This document shows positions 17,820-24,064 of a stretch of 32,512 nucleotides of DNA, in pieces; the first letter of the stretch is position 1, and every line of letters starts with the position of its first letter. The notes beneath the pieces were generated by a model. It saw nothing but the letters and a program-made list of their open reading frames with translations. It was not told where the DNA came from and made no database searches. Origin of the DNA: Streptomyces sp. PT12 (GTDB taxonomy: Bacteria > Actinomycetota > Actinomycetes > Streptomycetales > Streptomycetaceae); the NCBI RefSeq assembly GCF_003311645.1, contig NZ_QEST01000092.1, forward strand, positions 1 through 32,512, written 5' to 3'. The position numbers and the translations under genes are program-made.

Positions 17820-20639
17820 GTGGAAACTTATGCGGGACGGCTTCTGGCAGATCGTTATCGGCTCCCGAGGACTCCCTCGGAGGAGTTCGAGCTCATCGAG
17901 TCACGGGCCTTTGACACCGCCAGTGGACAGGAAGTCCTGGTGCGGCAGGTGCCGTTGCCCGAGGTCGTGGAGGCGGAGACGCTCGACGAGGTCGGCAGGC
18001 CCCGGCCTTCGGTGGTGCGGGGTGGGAGCGACCGGGCGACCCGTCAGCCCGACGACCCGGTGGTGCGGCGCGCCGTCGAGGCCGCCGCGGCGGCGGCGAG
18101 GCTGCCCGACCACCCGCGGCTCGACCAGGTCTTCGACGTCTTCGTGCAGGGCGACGGGCTCTGGATCGTCAGCGAATTAGTGCCCGCGAGGCCGCTGGCC
18201 GCGATGCTGGCGGAGGAGCGGCTTGGCCCGTTCCGCGCGGCCGAGGTGGCCGCCGACGTGCTGGCCGCGCTGCGCATCGTGCACGCGCAGGGCTGGACGC
18301 ACCGCAACGTCACGGCGCGCACCGTGCTGATCTGCGAGGACGGCCGCGCGGTGCTGACCGGGCTCGCCGCGGGCGCGGCCGAGGAGGTGCTGTGCGGGTA
18401 CGACCCGCTGCCATCGGACGTGCCCGACACGTTCGCCGCGGAGCCGCCGCGCGCCCCGCGGCAGCAGGGCCCGCCGCCCATGCCGCCGCGGTCGGAGGCG
18501 TTGCAACGCCCGCTGCCGGGGCCCGCGCAGGGCCCGCAGCCGGAGGGCCCGCCGCCGCAGGGCGCCGAGACGCCGGGGCAGCTGGCGGCGCGCGTGCGGG
18601 AGCAGGGCGGGCTGCCGCCCGGGTTCACGGCGCGCGAGCCCGTCGAGGGGCCTTCGCGGGGTGAGCCATGGAGCAGCGAGCCCCACGGGCCTGTCGCGCC
18701 CGCCGCGCCCTCGGGGCCCGCCGGGCCTCCCGCGCCCTCGGGGGCGGGGCCACAGGGTGGGCCGGTGCCGGACGCGTACCGCCGTTGGGACACCGGGGCC
18801 GTTCCCCGGGTGGATGACCGGGGACAGGAGCAGCCGCCGCACGCGGAGGGCGGCGACACCAGCGGCTTTGTCGCGCGCATGCGGCAGCAGGGCGGCGGGT
18901 CGGGGCCCGAGACGGGTGAACGGCTGCCCGCCTCATGGGACTTCGAGGGCGGCGCCGCGCCCGAGCGCGGGGCGCGCCCGCCCACCGCGGCCGAGCGGGC
19001 CGCGCGCAGCGGCGCGATCGCGGCGTATCGCGCGGGCACCCAGGCCGGTGCGGCGCAGCGCGCGGGCGCCGGGCCGACCGAGCTGCCGGGGCCGGGGCGG
19101 CCGACGCACCCGGTGCGGACGGGCTGGGAGCCCACGCCCCGTCAGGCGCCGCCCCCCCAGCGGCAGCCGCCGCAGGCTCAGCACCCCCAGCACCCCCACC
19201 CCCAGCACCCCCACCCCCAGCACTCCCAGCACCCCCACTCCCAGCACCCCCAGCAGCCGCGGCAGTCCCAGGCGGGGCCGCCCGCGCAGCCGCCCTCCAC
19301 CGTGTCCGTGCCGGTGCCCGCGGGCGCGCCCGCGCCGTCGACCGTGTCCATTCCCGTGCCGGGTGCCGGGCGTGGGGCGGGGCAGGGGCCGGGCGCGGAG
19401 GAGCGTTACCGGGGGCCCGGCAGCGCCAGGGCCGCGGAGCGCGCGCGCCAGGCGCGCATCGCCACCGTGGGCGCCGTCACCGAGCGCTGGGCGCCGGAGC
19501 AGGCGGGCCCGGTGTACGCGAACTGGCGGCTCGCGCCGCCCGTCGGCCCCCCGGCCGACTTCTGGGCGCTCGGCGCGCTGCTGTTCCGCGCGGTCCAGGG
19601 CTATCCGCCCTACCCCGAGGAGTCGGCGGCCGAGCTGACACAGGCGGTGTGCGCCGAACAGCCCGCGTTCGCCGAGGACTGCGGGGCGCTGCGGCCCATC
19701 ATCGAGTCGCTGCTGCGCCAGGACCCGACCGAGCGGCTGAGCGCCGAGGAGCTGCGCGGCTGGCTGCGTTCGCTGCTGCGCAGCGCGCCCGAGCCCGAGG
19801 TGGGGCGCCGCACGGTCACCGCGCCCCCCGCCCTCGAGCCGGGGCGCCCGGCCGACCCTCGGCGGCTGCCGATCGTGCGCCGCCGTGGCGAGCTGGTGGG
19901 CCCGCGTCGGCGCCCGCGCCAGCGCGGGGAGCACAGCCCGCGCCGCCTCGGGCGCGCGCTGCTGACGGTCGTGCTGCTGGGGATGGCGGGGGCGATCGCG
20001 TATGTGATGGCGTTCATGAGCGACAACGACCGGACCGACGAAGGGGGTTCGGCGCCGCCTGGGCCCGAGTCGCAGGAGCCAGCGGGCCGCGAGTCGCCCC
20101 CGGCCGAGGAGCGTGAGCCGTCGCCGTCGGGCGATCCGACGGAGGGCGCGACGGACCCGTCGCCCGCCGAGGAGGACTCCGAGCCCGCGCCGCCACCCGC
20201 GGGGTTCACCGAGGCCCAGGACGCGGAGGGCTTCTCGGCGATGGTCCCCGAGGGCTGGGAGCGCCAGGGGCCGAACGGCGACGGGCAGATCGTCTACGCG
20301 GGCGAGGGCCTGCGGCTGCTGTTCGTGCCGGGCCGCGACAGCGCGGCGGAGTTCGCGGCCGAGCCCACGGACTACCAGCTGAGCGACCAGCGCGAGCTCG
20401 ACCCGTACCGGGCGTATCAGTACCGCAGCTCCACGGGCCTGTACGAGGACTACGAGGACGGCGTCTCGTGGGCGCAGGGCATCTTCGACTGGCGCGACGA
20501 CAGCGGCGAACGAACGGCGTTCAACCGGGCGTTGCTGATCGACGGCCTGTATCACGTGGTGTATGTCGAGGGGCCAGCGGATCAGCGGGAGCGGCTCGAC
20601 GAGATCTACACGGCGGCGGCGGAGAGCTACCGGCCGTAG
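17820..20639 (+). CDS. Transmembrane pseudokinase with large insertion in the kinase fold
   Basis: The 939-residue protein follows the kinase fold but lacks every catalytic residue. There is no glycine loop. The VAVK Lys is Arg42 (VLVRQV), HRD is HRN (161-163) and DFG is TGL (180-182). The N-lobe and catalytic-loop region (1-195) are separated from the C-lobe helices (about 540-690, PPADFWALGALLFRAVQGYPPYP) by some 350 Pro/Gly/Gln-rich residues including PQHPH repeats. A transmembrane helix follows (about 708-732), then an acidic linker and an external domain (about 793-939) starting PAGFTEAQDAEGFSAMVPEGW, related to that of the upstream kinase. Codon 120 is TTA (18177-18179), implying bldA-dependent translation in Streptomyces. 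The start is GTG 17820 with GGGGAGG upstream. It likely serves as a regulator, scaffold or substrate of the upstream kinase. Confidence 0.88.
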   Translation: METYAGRLLADRYRLPRTPSEEFELIESRAFDTASGQEVLVRQVPLPEVVEAETLDEVGRPRPSVVRGGSDRATRQPDDPVVRRAVEAAAAAARLPDHPRLDQVFDVFVQGDGLWIVSELVPARPLAAMLAEERLGPFRAAEVAADVLAALRIVHAQGWTHRNVTARTVLICEDGRAVLTGLAAGAAEEVLCGYDPLPSDVPDTFAAEPPRAPRQQGPPPMPPRSEALQRPLPGPAQGPQPEGPPPQGAETPGQLAARVREQGGLPPGFTAREPVEGPSRGEPWSSEPHGPVAPAAPSGPAGPPAPSGAGPQGGPVPDAYRRWDTGAVPRVDDRGQEQPPHAEGGDTSGFVARMRQQGGGSGPETGERLPASWDFEGGAAPERGARPPTAAERAARSGAIAAYRAGTQAGAAQRAGAGPTELPGPGRPTHPVRTGWEPTPRQAPPPQRQPPQAQHPQHPHPQHPHPQHSQHPHSQHPQQPRQSQAGPPAQPPSTVSVPVPAGAPAPSTVSIPVPGAGRGAGQGPGAEERYRGPGSARAAERARQARIATVGAVTERWAPEQAGPVYANWRLAPPVGPPADFWALGALLFRAVQGYPPYPEESAAELTQAVCAEQPAFAEDCGALRPIIESLLRQDPTERLSAEELRGWLRSLLRSAPEPEVGRRTVTAPPALEPGRPADPRRLPIVRRRGELVGPRRRPRQRGEHSPRRLGRALLTVVLLGMAGAIAYVMAFMSDNDRTDEGGSAPPGPESQEPAGRESPPAEEREPSPSGDPTEGATDPSPAEEDSEPAPPPAGFTEAQDAEGFSAMVPEGWERQGPNGDGQIVYAGEGLRLLFVPGRDSAAEFAAEPTDYQLSDQRELDPYRAYQYRSSTGLYEDYEDGVSWAQGIFDWRDDSGERTAFNRALLIDGLYHVVYVEGPADQRERLDEIYTAAAESYRP
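19179..19253 (+). repeat. C-rich tandem repeat coding for PQHPH
   Basis: Units of 9 and 15 bases built from CAGCACCCCCAC and CAGCACCCC encode a PQHPHPQHP-type stretch within the pseudokinase insertion. The complementary strand is G-rich, so this is a possible i-motif/G-quadruplex tract. Confidence 0.8.
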
Positions 20640-20740
20640 GCCGGTGGGGGCGACCTCGAAAGCGCCACCCCGGCGGACGGCGAGCGGGAGGGCGTCAAGA
20701 CCGTGGCCGCCGCCGCAACGCCGGTGCGGCGAACACCTTC

Positions 20741-20780
20741 TTACCGGCGGGTAGGCAAGCGCCTCGGGCGGCCCTACCCT
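20741..20780 (+). promoter_or_regulatory. Operator and leaderless promoter of the aldehyde dehydrogenase gene
   Basis: TACCCT (20775-20780) ends six bases before ATG 20787, the spacing expected when the start codon is also the transcription start. TAGGCA (20752-20757) is a fair -35 at 17 bases. The inverted repeat TTACCGGCGGGTA (20741-20753, arms TACC/GGTA) overlaps the -35 and resembles operators of TetR-type repressors of lipid catabolism. There is no Shine-Dalgarno, which supports a leaderless mRNA. Confidence 0.5.
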
Positions 20781-20786
20781 CCCCGT

Positions 20787-22397
20787 ATGACGCATGAGTT
20801 GGCGACCGAGGGGCTCGTGCCCGGGGCGTCGGTGCCCGAGGCGTTGGTGGCCGGGCTCGTCGACGGCGTGGTGGGCGGCGGGACCGCGGTGTGCCACTCG
20901 CCGCTGACCGGGGGCGTGCTGGCGGAGCTCCCCGCTCTTGTCGGCGACGAGATCGACCTCGTCTTCGCCCGCGCCCGCGCCGCACGCGCGGCGTGGGAGG
21001 CGTGGGGCGTCCGGCGCAGGTGCCGGGTCGTGCTGCGCTTCCACAACCTGCTGCTGCGCCGCCAGGACCAGGTGCTCGACCTGGTGCAGCTGGAGACCGG
21101 CAAGGCCAGGTTGCACGCGCACGAGGAGGTGCAGGGCGTGGCCGTCGCGGCCCGCCACTACGCCAGGCAGGGCCCGGCCTATCTGCGGCCGCGGCGGCAC
21201 ATGGGGGCCGTTCCCGCGCTGACCCGCGTCATGGAGGCGCGCCAGCCGCGCGGCGTCGTCGGGCAGATCGCCCCGTGGAACTACCCCCTCGAGCTCTCCG
21301 CTGGCGACGCCCTGCCCGCCCTGATCGCGGGCAACGCCGTCGTCACCAAGCCCGACACCGAGACCGCGCTGACCGCCCTGTGGGCGCGGCGCCTGATGAT
21401 CGAGGCCGGGCTGCCCGCCGACGTGTGGCAGATCGTGCTGGGTGACGGGCCCGTGGTCGGCCCTCAGGTGGTGCGGCGCGCCGACTATGTGACATTCACG
21501 GGGTCGACCCGCACCGGGCGCGAGGTGGCGCGCCTCGCGGGGGAGCGGCTGATCGGGGCCAGCCTCGAACTCGGCGGCAAGAACGCCCTGTTGGTCCTCG
21601 ACGACGCCGACGTGGAACGGGCCGCCGCCGGGGCCGTGCGCGCGTGCTTCTCCTCCGCTGGCCAGCTGTGCGTGTCGGTCGAGCGGATCTATGCGCACGA
21701 GGCGGTCGCCGACGCGTTCCTCGCCGCGTTCACCGCGCGCACCGAGGCGCTGCGGCTCGGCGCCCCGCTCGCCTACGGCACCGACATGGGCTCGCTGTGC
21801 TCCGCCGCCCGCCTCGCCGCCGTCGCGGGGCACGTGGACGACGCCGTGGCGCGCGGCGCCCGCGTCGTGACAGGCGGGCGCGCCCGCCCCGACCTTGGGC
21901 CCTACTTCTACGAGCCCACGATCCTCACCGGCGTCACCCCCGGCATGGCCGTCGCCGCCGACGAGACCTTCGGGCCCGTCGTCGCGTTCCACCGCGTCGC
22001 CGACGACGACGAGGCGGTCGAGCGCGCCAACGACACGGCGTACGGCCTCAACGCCAGCGTCTGGTCCCGCTCCCCGCGCCGCGCCTCGGCCGTCGCCGCC
22101 CGCCTCCGCGCCGGGACGGTCAACGTCAACGAGGGCTACGCCGCCGCCTATGGCAGCGTCAGGGCGCCCATGGGCGGCATGGGCGACTCCGGCGTGGGGC
22201 GCAGACACGGGGCCGAGGGGATCCTCAGGTTCACCGAGTCGCAGACCGTCGCCCGCCAGCGGCTGCTGCCGCTCGGCCCCTCGCTCGGCCCCTCGCTCGG
22301 CCCCTCGCTCGGCCCCTCGCTCGGCATGGACGACCGGCGCTACGCCGCGCTCATCACCCGCTCGCTGCGGGCCTTCAAGGCGCTGAGGATCCGGTAG
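20787..22397 (+). CDS. NAD(P)-dependent aldehyde dehydrogenase, succinate-semialdehyde type
   Basis: The 536-residue protein has the full aldehyde dehydrogenase architecture: GQIAPWNYPLELS, the cofactor-binding FTGSTRTGREVARLAG, general base Glu261 in LELGGKN and the nucleophile Cys295 in AGQLCVS, then DETFGPVVAFHRV. Homologues at this locus in Streptomyces are annotated as succinic semialdehyde dehydrogenase (GabD2 type), but specificity cannot be read from the sequence. The C terminus carries four LGPS repeats (22272-22319) just before MDDRRYAALITRSLRAFK, probably a recent slippage expansion on the surface. ATG 20787 has no binding site and appears leaderless. A GMC oxidoreductase gene begins immediately after the stop codon but is broken. 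Confidence 0.92.
   Translation: MTHELATEGLVPGASVPEALVAGLVDGVVGGGTAVCHSPLTGGVLAELPALVGDEIDLVFARARAARAAWEAWGVRRRCRVVLRFHNLLLRRQDQVLDLVQLETGKARLHAHEEVQGVAVAARHYARQGPAYLRPRRHMGAVPALTRVMEARQPRGVVGQIAPWNYPLELSAGDALPALIAGNAVVTKPDTETALTALWARRLMIEAGLPADVWQIVLGDGPVVGPQVVRRADYVTFTGSTRTGREVARLAGERLIGASLELGGKNALLVLDDADVERAAAGAVRACFSSAGQLCVSVERIYAHEAVADAFLAAFTARTEALRLGAPLAYGTDMGSLCSAARLAAVAGHVDDAVARGARVVTGGRARPDLGPYFYEPTILTGVTPGMAVAADETFGPVVAFHRVADDDEAVERANDTAYGLNASVWSRSPRRASAVAARLRAGTVNVNEGYAAAYGSVRAPMGGMGDSGVGRRHGAEGILRFTESQTVARQRLLPLGPSLGPSLGPSLGPSLGMDDRRYAALITRSLRAFKALRIR
22272..22325 (+). repeat. 12-bp tandem repeat in the aldehyde dehydrogenase C terminus
   Basis: CTCGGCCCCTCG occurs four times without mismatch, plus half a unit, adding LGPS repeats in frame. 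Confidence 0.95.
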
Positions 22398-22678
22398 ATG
22401 GGCGGCGCGGCACACGACGACGGCCACGGCCCCGGCCCCGGCCGCGACCCCGGCTGCGCCTACGACTACGACGTGATCGTCGTCGGCTCGGGGTTCGGCG
22501 GCGCCGTGGCCGCGCTGCGGCTGACCGAGAAGGGCCACCGGGTCCGCCGCGCGCCCCCGCGGTGCCTCGGGAGGCGTTCGGCGCGCTGCGCACCACCGTG
22601 GTGCTGCCGGTGCCCGAGGGGCCTCGGAGGCGGGTGGTGCGTGAGAAGGGCGAAGGGGCCCATCCCCCGGGGGAATAG
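22398..22678 (+). pseudogene. Remnant of a GMC-family oxidoreductase (cholesterol-oxidase-like)
   Basis: The ATG immediately follows the aldehyde dehydrogenase stop. The first 50 codons encode a normal GMC/FAD N terminus: [20 protein letters not shown] (22461-22520), then LTEKGHRV. After GHRV the frame becomes Arg/Cys/Pro-rich and meaningless. From about 22549 another frame reads [20 protein letters not shown] up to a stop at 22676, which resembles the extreme C terminus of the same family. Intact members have roughly 520-570 residues, so about 1.5 kb of the middle appears deleted together with a frameshift. A terminator overlaps the end. In related genomes an intact gene usually occupies this spot, as I recall. 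The N-terminal call is strong; the C-terminal match is weaker. Confidence 0.78.
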
Positions 22679-22693
22679 GAACGGGCCCCTTCG
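22651..22693. terminator. Strong terminator after the GMC remnant
   Basis: Eleven-base arms CGAAGGGGCCC (22651-22661) and GGGCCCCTTCG (22683-22693) are perfectly complementary. The loop contains a further CCCCCGGGGG palindrome. It likely ends the aldehyde dehydrogenase transcript. Confidence 0.85.
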
Positions 22694-22799
22694 GTCTGTG
22701 CGGGCGCCCTCGGACCCGATGGGACGGTCCGTCATCGGGGAGTCCGCGGCCACCGCGGGCGCGGTCGGGGCCGCGGTCCGGGATGACACTTGCTAGGAC

Positions 22800-22900
22800 C
22801 GCCCCGCGGGGCAAAGGGTTGTACCTGAAAGGGTTACAGAAGAGACACGAGGTACCCACACGGGCGGGGCCCCGGCCGTGGTGGCCGGGGCCCCGCTTCA
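22800..22900 (+). ncRNA. Candidate small RNA or leader with terminator hairpin
   Basis: Direct repeats AAAGGGTT at 22813-22820 and 22828-22835 are followed by a pairing GTACCT (22821-22826)/AGGTAC (22850-22855). A 14-bp perfect GC hairpin (22864-22877/22883-22896, loop GTGGT) ending in TTC follows. Composition differs from the GC-rich surroundings. No good promoter was found, so this stays a hypothesis. Confidence 0.3.
22864..22896. terminator. 14-bp perfect hairpin, terminator-like
   Basis: GCGGGGCCCCGGCC and its exact complement flank the loop GTGGT, followed by TTC on the plus strand. It could end a plus-strand small RNA or stop minus-strand transcription from the chorismate mutase side. 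Confidence 0.65.
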
Positions 22901-22984
22901 GCACGGGCGACAGGGCGGCGCCGGTGCTGGGCGCGGCGCCCGGGGGCAGGCGCCGCCGCCGTTGGCCGGACCATTGGAGGGGGT

Positions 22985-23134
22985 ATGCCGTGGTCCGCCA
23001 ACTGGTCTGAAGGTGTCCTTCCGCATCGTGCGCGACGGGGCGGGAGTACCGCAAGAGCCGGAACCAGAGCCGGAACCCACGACCCGGGCGGCCGGTCCCC
23101 GGCGTCCCGAGGACCGGCCGCCTTCAGGACGTGA
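22985..23134 (+). CDS. Possible 49-residue ORF with two early Trp codons
   Basis: ATG 22985 is preceded by GGAGGGGG at 22976-22983. The product would begin MPWSANWSEGVLPH and then become Arg/Gly/Pro-rich. The ribosome binding site and start lie in the loop of an imperfect hairpin (GTTGGC-GGACCA with TGGTCC-GCCAAC, one bulged C). No family is recognised and the tail looks like random GC-rich sequence, so it may not be a gene. Confidence 0.2.
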   Translation: MPWSANWSEGVLPHRARRGGSTARAGTRAGTHDPGGRSPASRGPAAFRT

Positions 23135-23315
23135 CCGGCCTGCTGTCCCCTGCTGCCCGGCCACCGCACCGGAGCGAGGTCCCACGGCGCCCGGCCCCCG
23201 CCACACCGCGAGGACCGGGGCACCTCATCGCCCCGGGGACACCCCCTTCAACGAAGCCCGGCCGCGACCGGTCACGCTCCGGACGGGTGACGCCCGTCAA
23301 GGGGGTGGCGCGCGC

Positions 23316-23630
23316 TCAGGCGCGTCCCCTGGAGAGCTCGAGCAGCGTCATCGCGAGCCGGGTGCCAGGGCTGCCCAGCGCCTCGCGGTAGCGGCCGAGG
23401 ACCTCGAGCTCGCGGGCCAGCTGGATCCTGCGCCCACCGGACGCGAGCCGGGCCCGTTGAATCCGATCGGAAACGTTCATCCGTTCCCTGATCAACGCGA
23501 TGATCCGGTCGTCGAGCGCGTCGATCCGCTCACGACCCTCGGCGATGGGATCGCTCGCCGTCTCGTCCGCGGTCTCGCTGCTCGTCTCGCTCGACGTCTC
23601 GCTCGACGTTTCGCTTGTCGTGTGTGTCAT
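23316..23630 (-). CDS. Chorismate mutase, AroQ class
   Basis: The 104-residue single-domain chorismate mutase converts chorismate to prephenate for phenylalanine and tyrosine synthesis. The all-helical AroQ signature is seen in RERIDALDDRIIALIRERM, then RIQRARL and RRIQLARELEVLGRY, with the conserved Arg, Arg-Glu and hydrophobic spacing. The N-terminal 26 residues are a low-complexity SSET repeat (TSETSSETSSETSSETADET) outside the fold. The start is ATG 23630 with GAGGAG eight bases upstream. It is divergent from guaA, as in Streptomyces. The exact catalytic residues of helix 3 could not be assigned by eye. Confidence 0.9.
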   Translation of the reverse strand: MTHTTSETSSETSSETSSETADETASDPIAEGRERIDALDDRIIALIRERMNVSDRIQRARLASGGRRIQLARELEVLGRYREALGSPGTRLAMTLLELSRGRA

Positions 23631-23708
23631 GGGAGTTCTCCTCGATCTGATGTCCTGATGGACCGATGGGAGCCCCGGTGTCCGTCCGCCGCCGCCCGGC
23701 ACGACACA

Positions 23709-23739
23709 CGCCCCAGGCCGCCGCTTTGGGCCTGGGGCG
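23709..23739. promoter_or_regulatory. Stem-loop between chorismate mutase and guaA
   Basis: Perfect 11-base arms CGCCCCAGGCC (23709-23719) and GGCCTGGGGCG (23729-23739) enclose nine bases. It lies about 80 bases upstream of the chorismate mutase start and could be an attenuator-like leader hairpin, without a T-tract. Confidence 0.35.
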
Positions 23740-23887
23740 CGAAGGATGTCGCTGGTCAACGCGGTGCGCGACGCTCCGTCCGGCAGCCGGCCAGGCCGGT
23801 GCCATAGGTAAAGGAGCGAAGGCGCGTCGCACGGATCACGCGGCGAGTATGCCACCGGCCGAAGGCCCTGACCAGCCGGGATCGGCC

Positions 23888-23951
23888 GGGATCGGTGGGG
23901 ACTGGTGGGGACTGGTGGGGATCGGTGGGGACTGGTGGGGACTGATGGGGG
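23888..23951 (+). repeat. 10-bp tandem repeat with six GGGG tracts upstream of guaA
   Basis: GGGG tracts begin at 23897, 23907, 23917, 23927, 23937 and 23947, separated by ACTGGT, ATCGGT or ACTGAT. The unit is a near-exact 10-mer repeated about six times. It is a strong intramolecular G-quadruplex candidate on the plus strand, or a helically phased protein-binding array. It sits in the gap between chorismate mutase and guaA. Confidence 0.92.
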
Positions 23952-23996
23952 AGGAGCGGTGGAGCGGAGGAGGAATCGTTCCGCCCCGGCCGTCGG

Positions 23997-24002
23997 TAGA
24001 CT
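23997..24002 (+). promoter_or_regulatory. Candidate -10 box of guaA
   Basis: TAGACT fits TANNNT and lies 63 bases before the GTG start. No clear -35 is seen at 17-18 bases upstream. The G-tract array ends 45 bases before it. Confidence 0.4.
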
Positions 24003-24064
24003 CGCTTGAGGCGAGGGGACGCGCGCGGGGGCGCGCCGGTAAGGCGAGAAAGGCAGCTCATTTC

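Larger units (their letters stand above)
22694..23315. other. 622-base gap with hairpins, no clear gene
   Basis: No convincing protein-coding gene is seen between the GMC remnant and the chorismate mutase stop. Contents visible: a candidate structured RNA (22800-22900), a hairpin with a ribosome binding site in its loop (22970-23003) leading a 49-codon ORF, and the tandem GAGCCGGAACC pair near 23054-23077. It may be a decayed region left by loss of the oxidoreductase gene. Confidence 0.6.

Noticed and set aside
22783-23010. 75-residue plus-strand ORF beginning [12 protein letters not shown]
   Set aside because: It has no good ribosome binding site, runs through the 14-bp terminator-like hairpin, and resembles no family.
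18933-23054. 1373-residue open frame on the minus strand
   Set aside because: It runs antisense to the pseudokinase and aldehyde dehydrogenase genes, is dominated by Arg/Gly/Ala/Pro, and shows no family motif. High GC content leaves such frames open by chance.
23972-23999. Sigma-R-type promoter (GGAAT box) for guaA
   Set aside because: GGAAT is present but the expected GTT at the right spacing reads GGT, so the match is incomplete.
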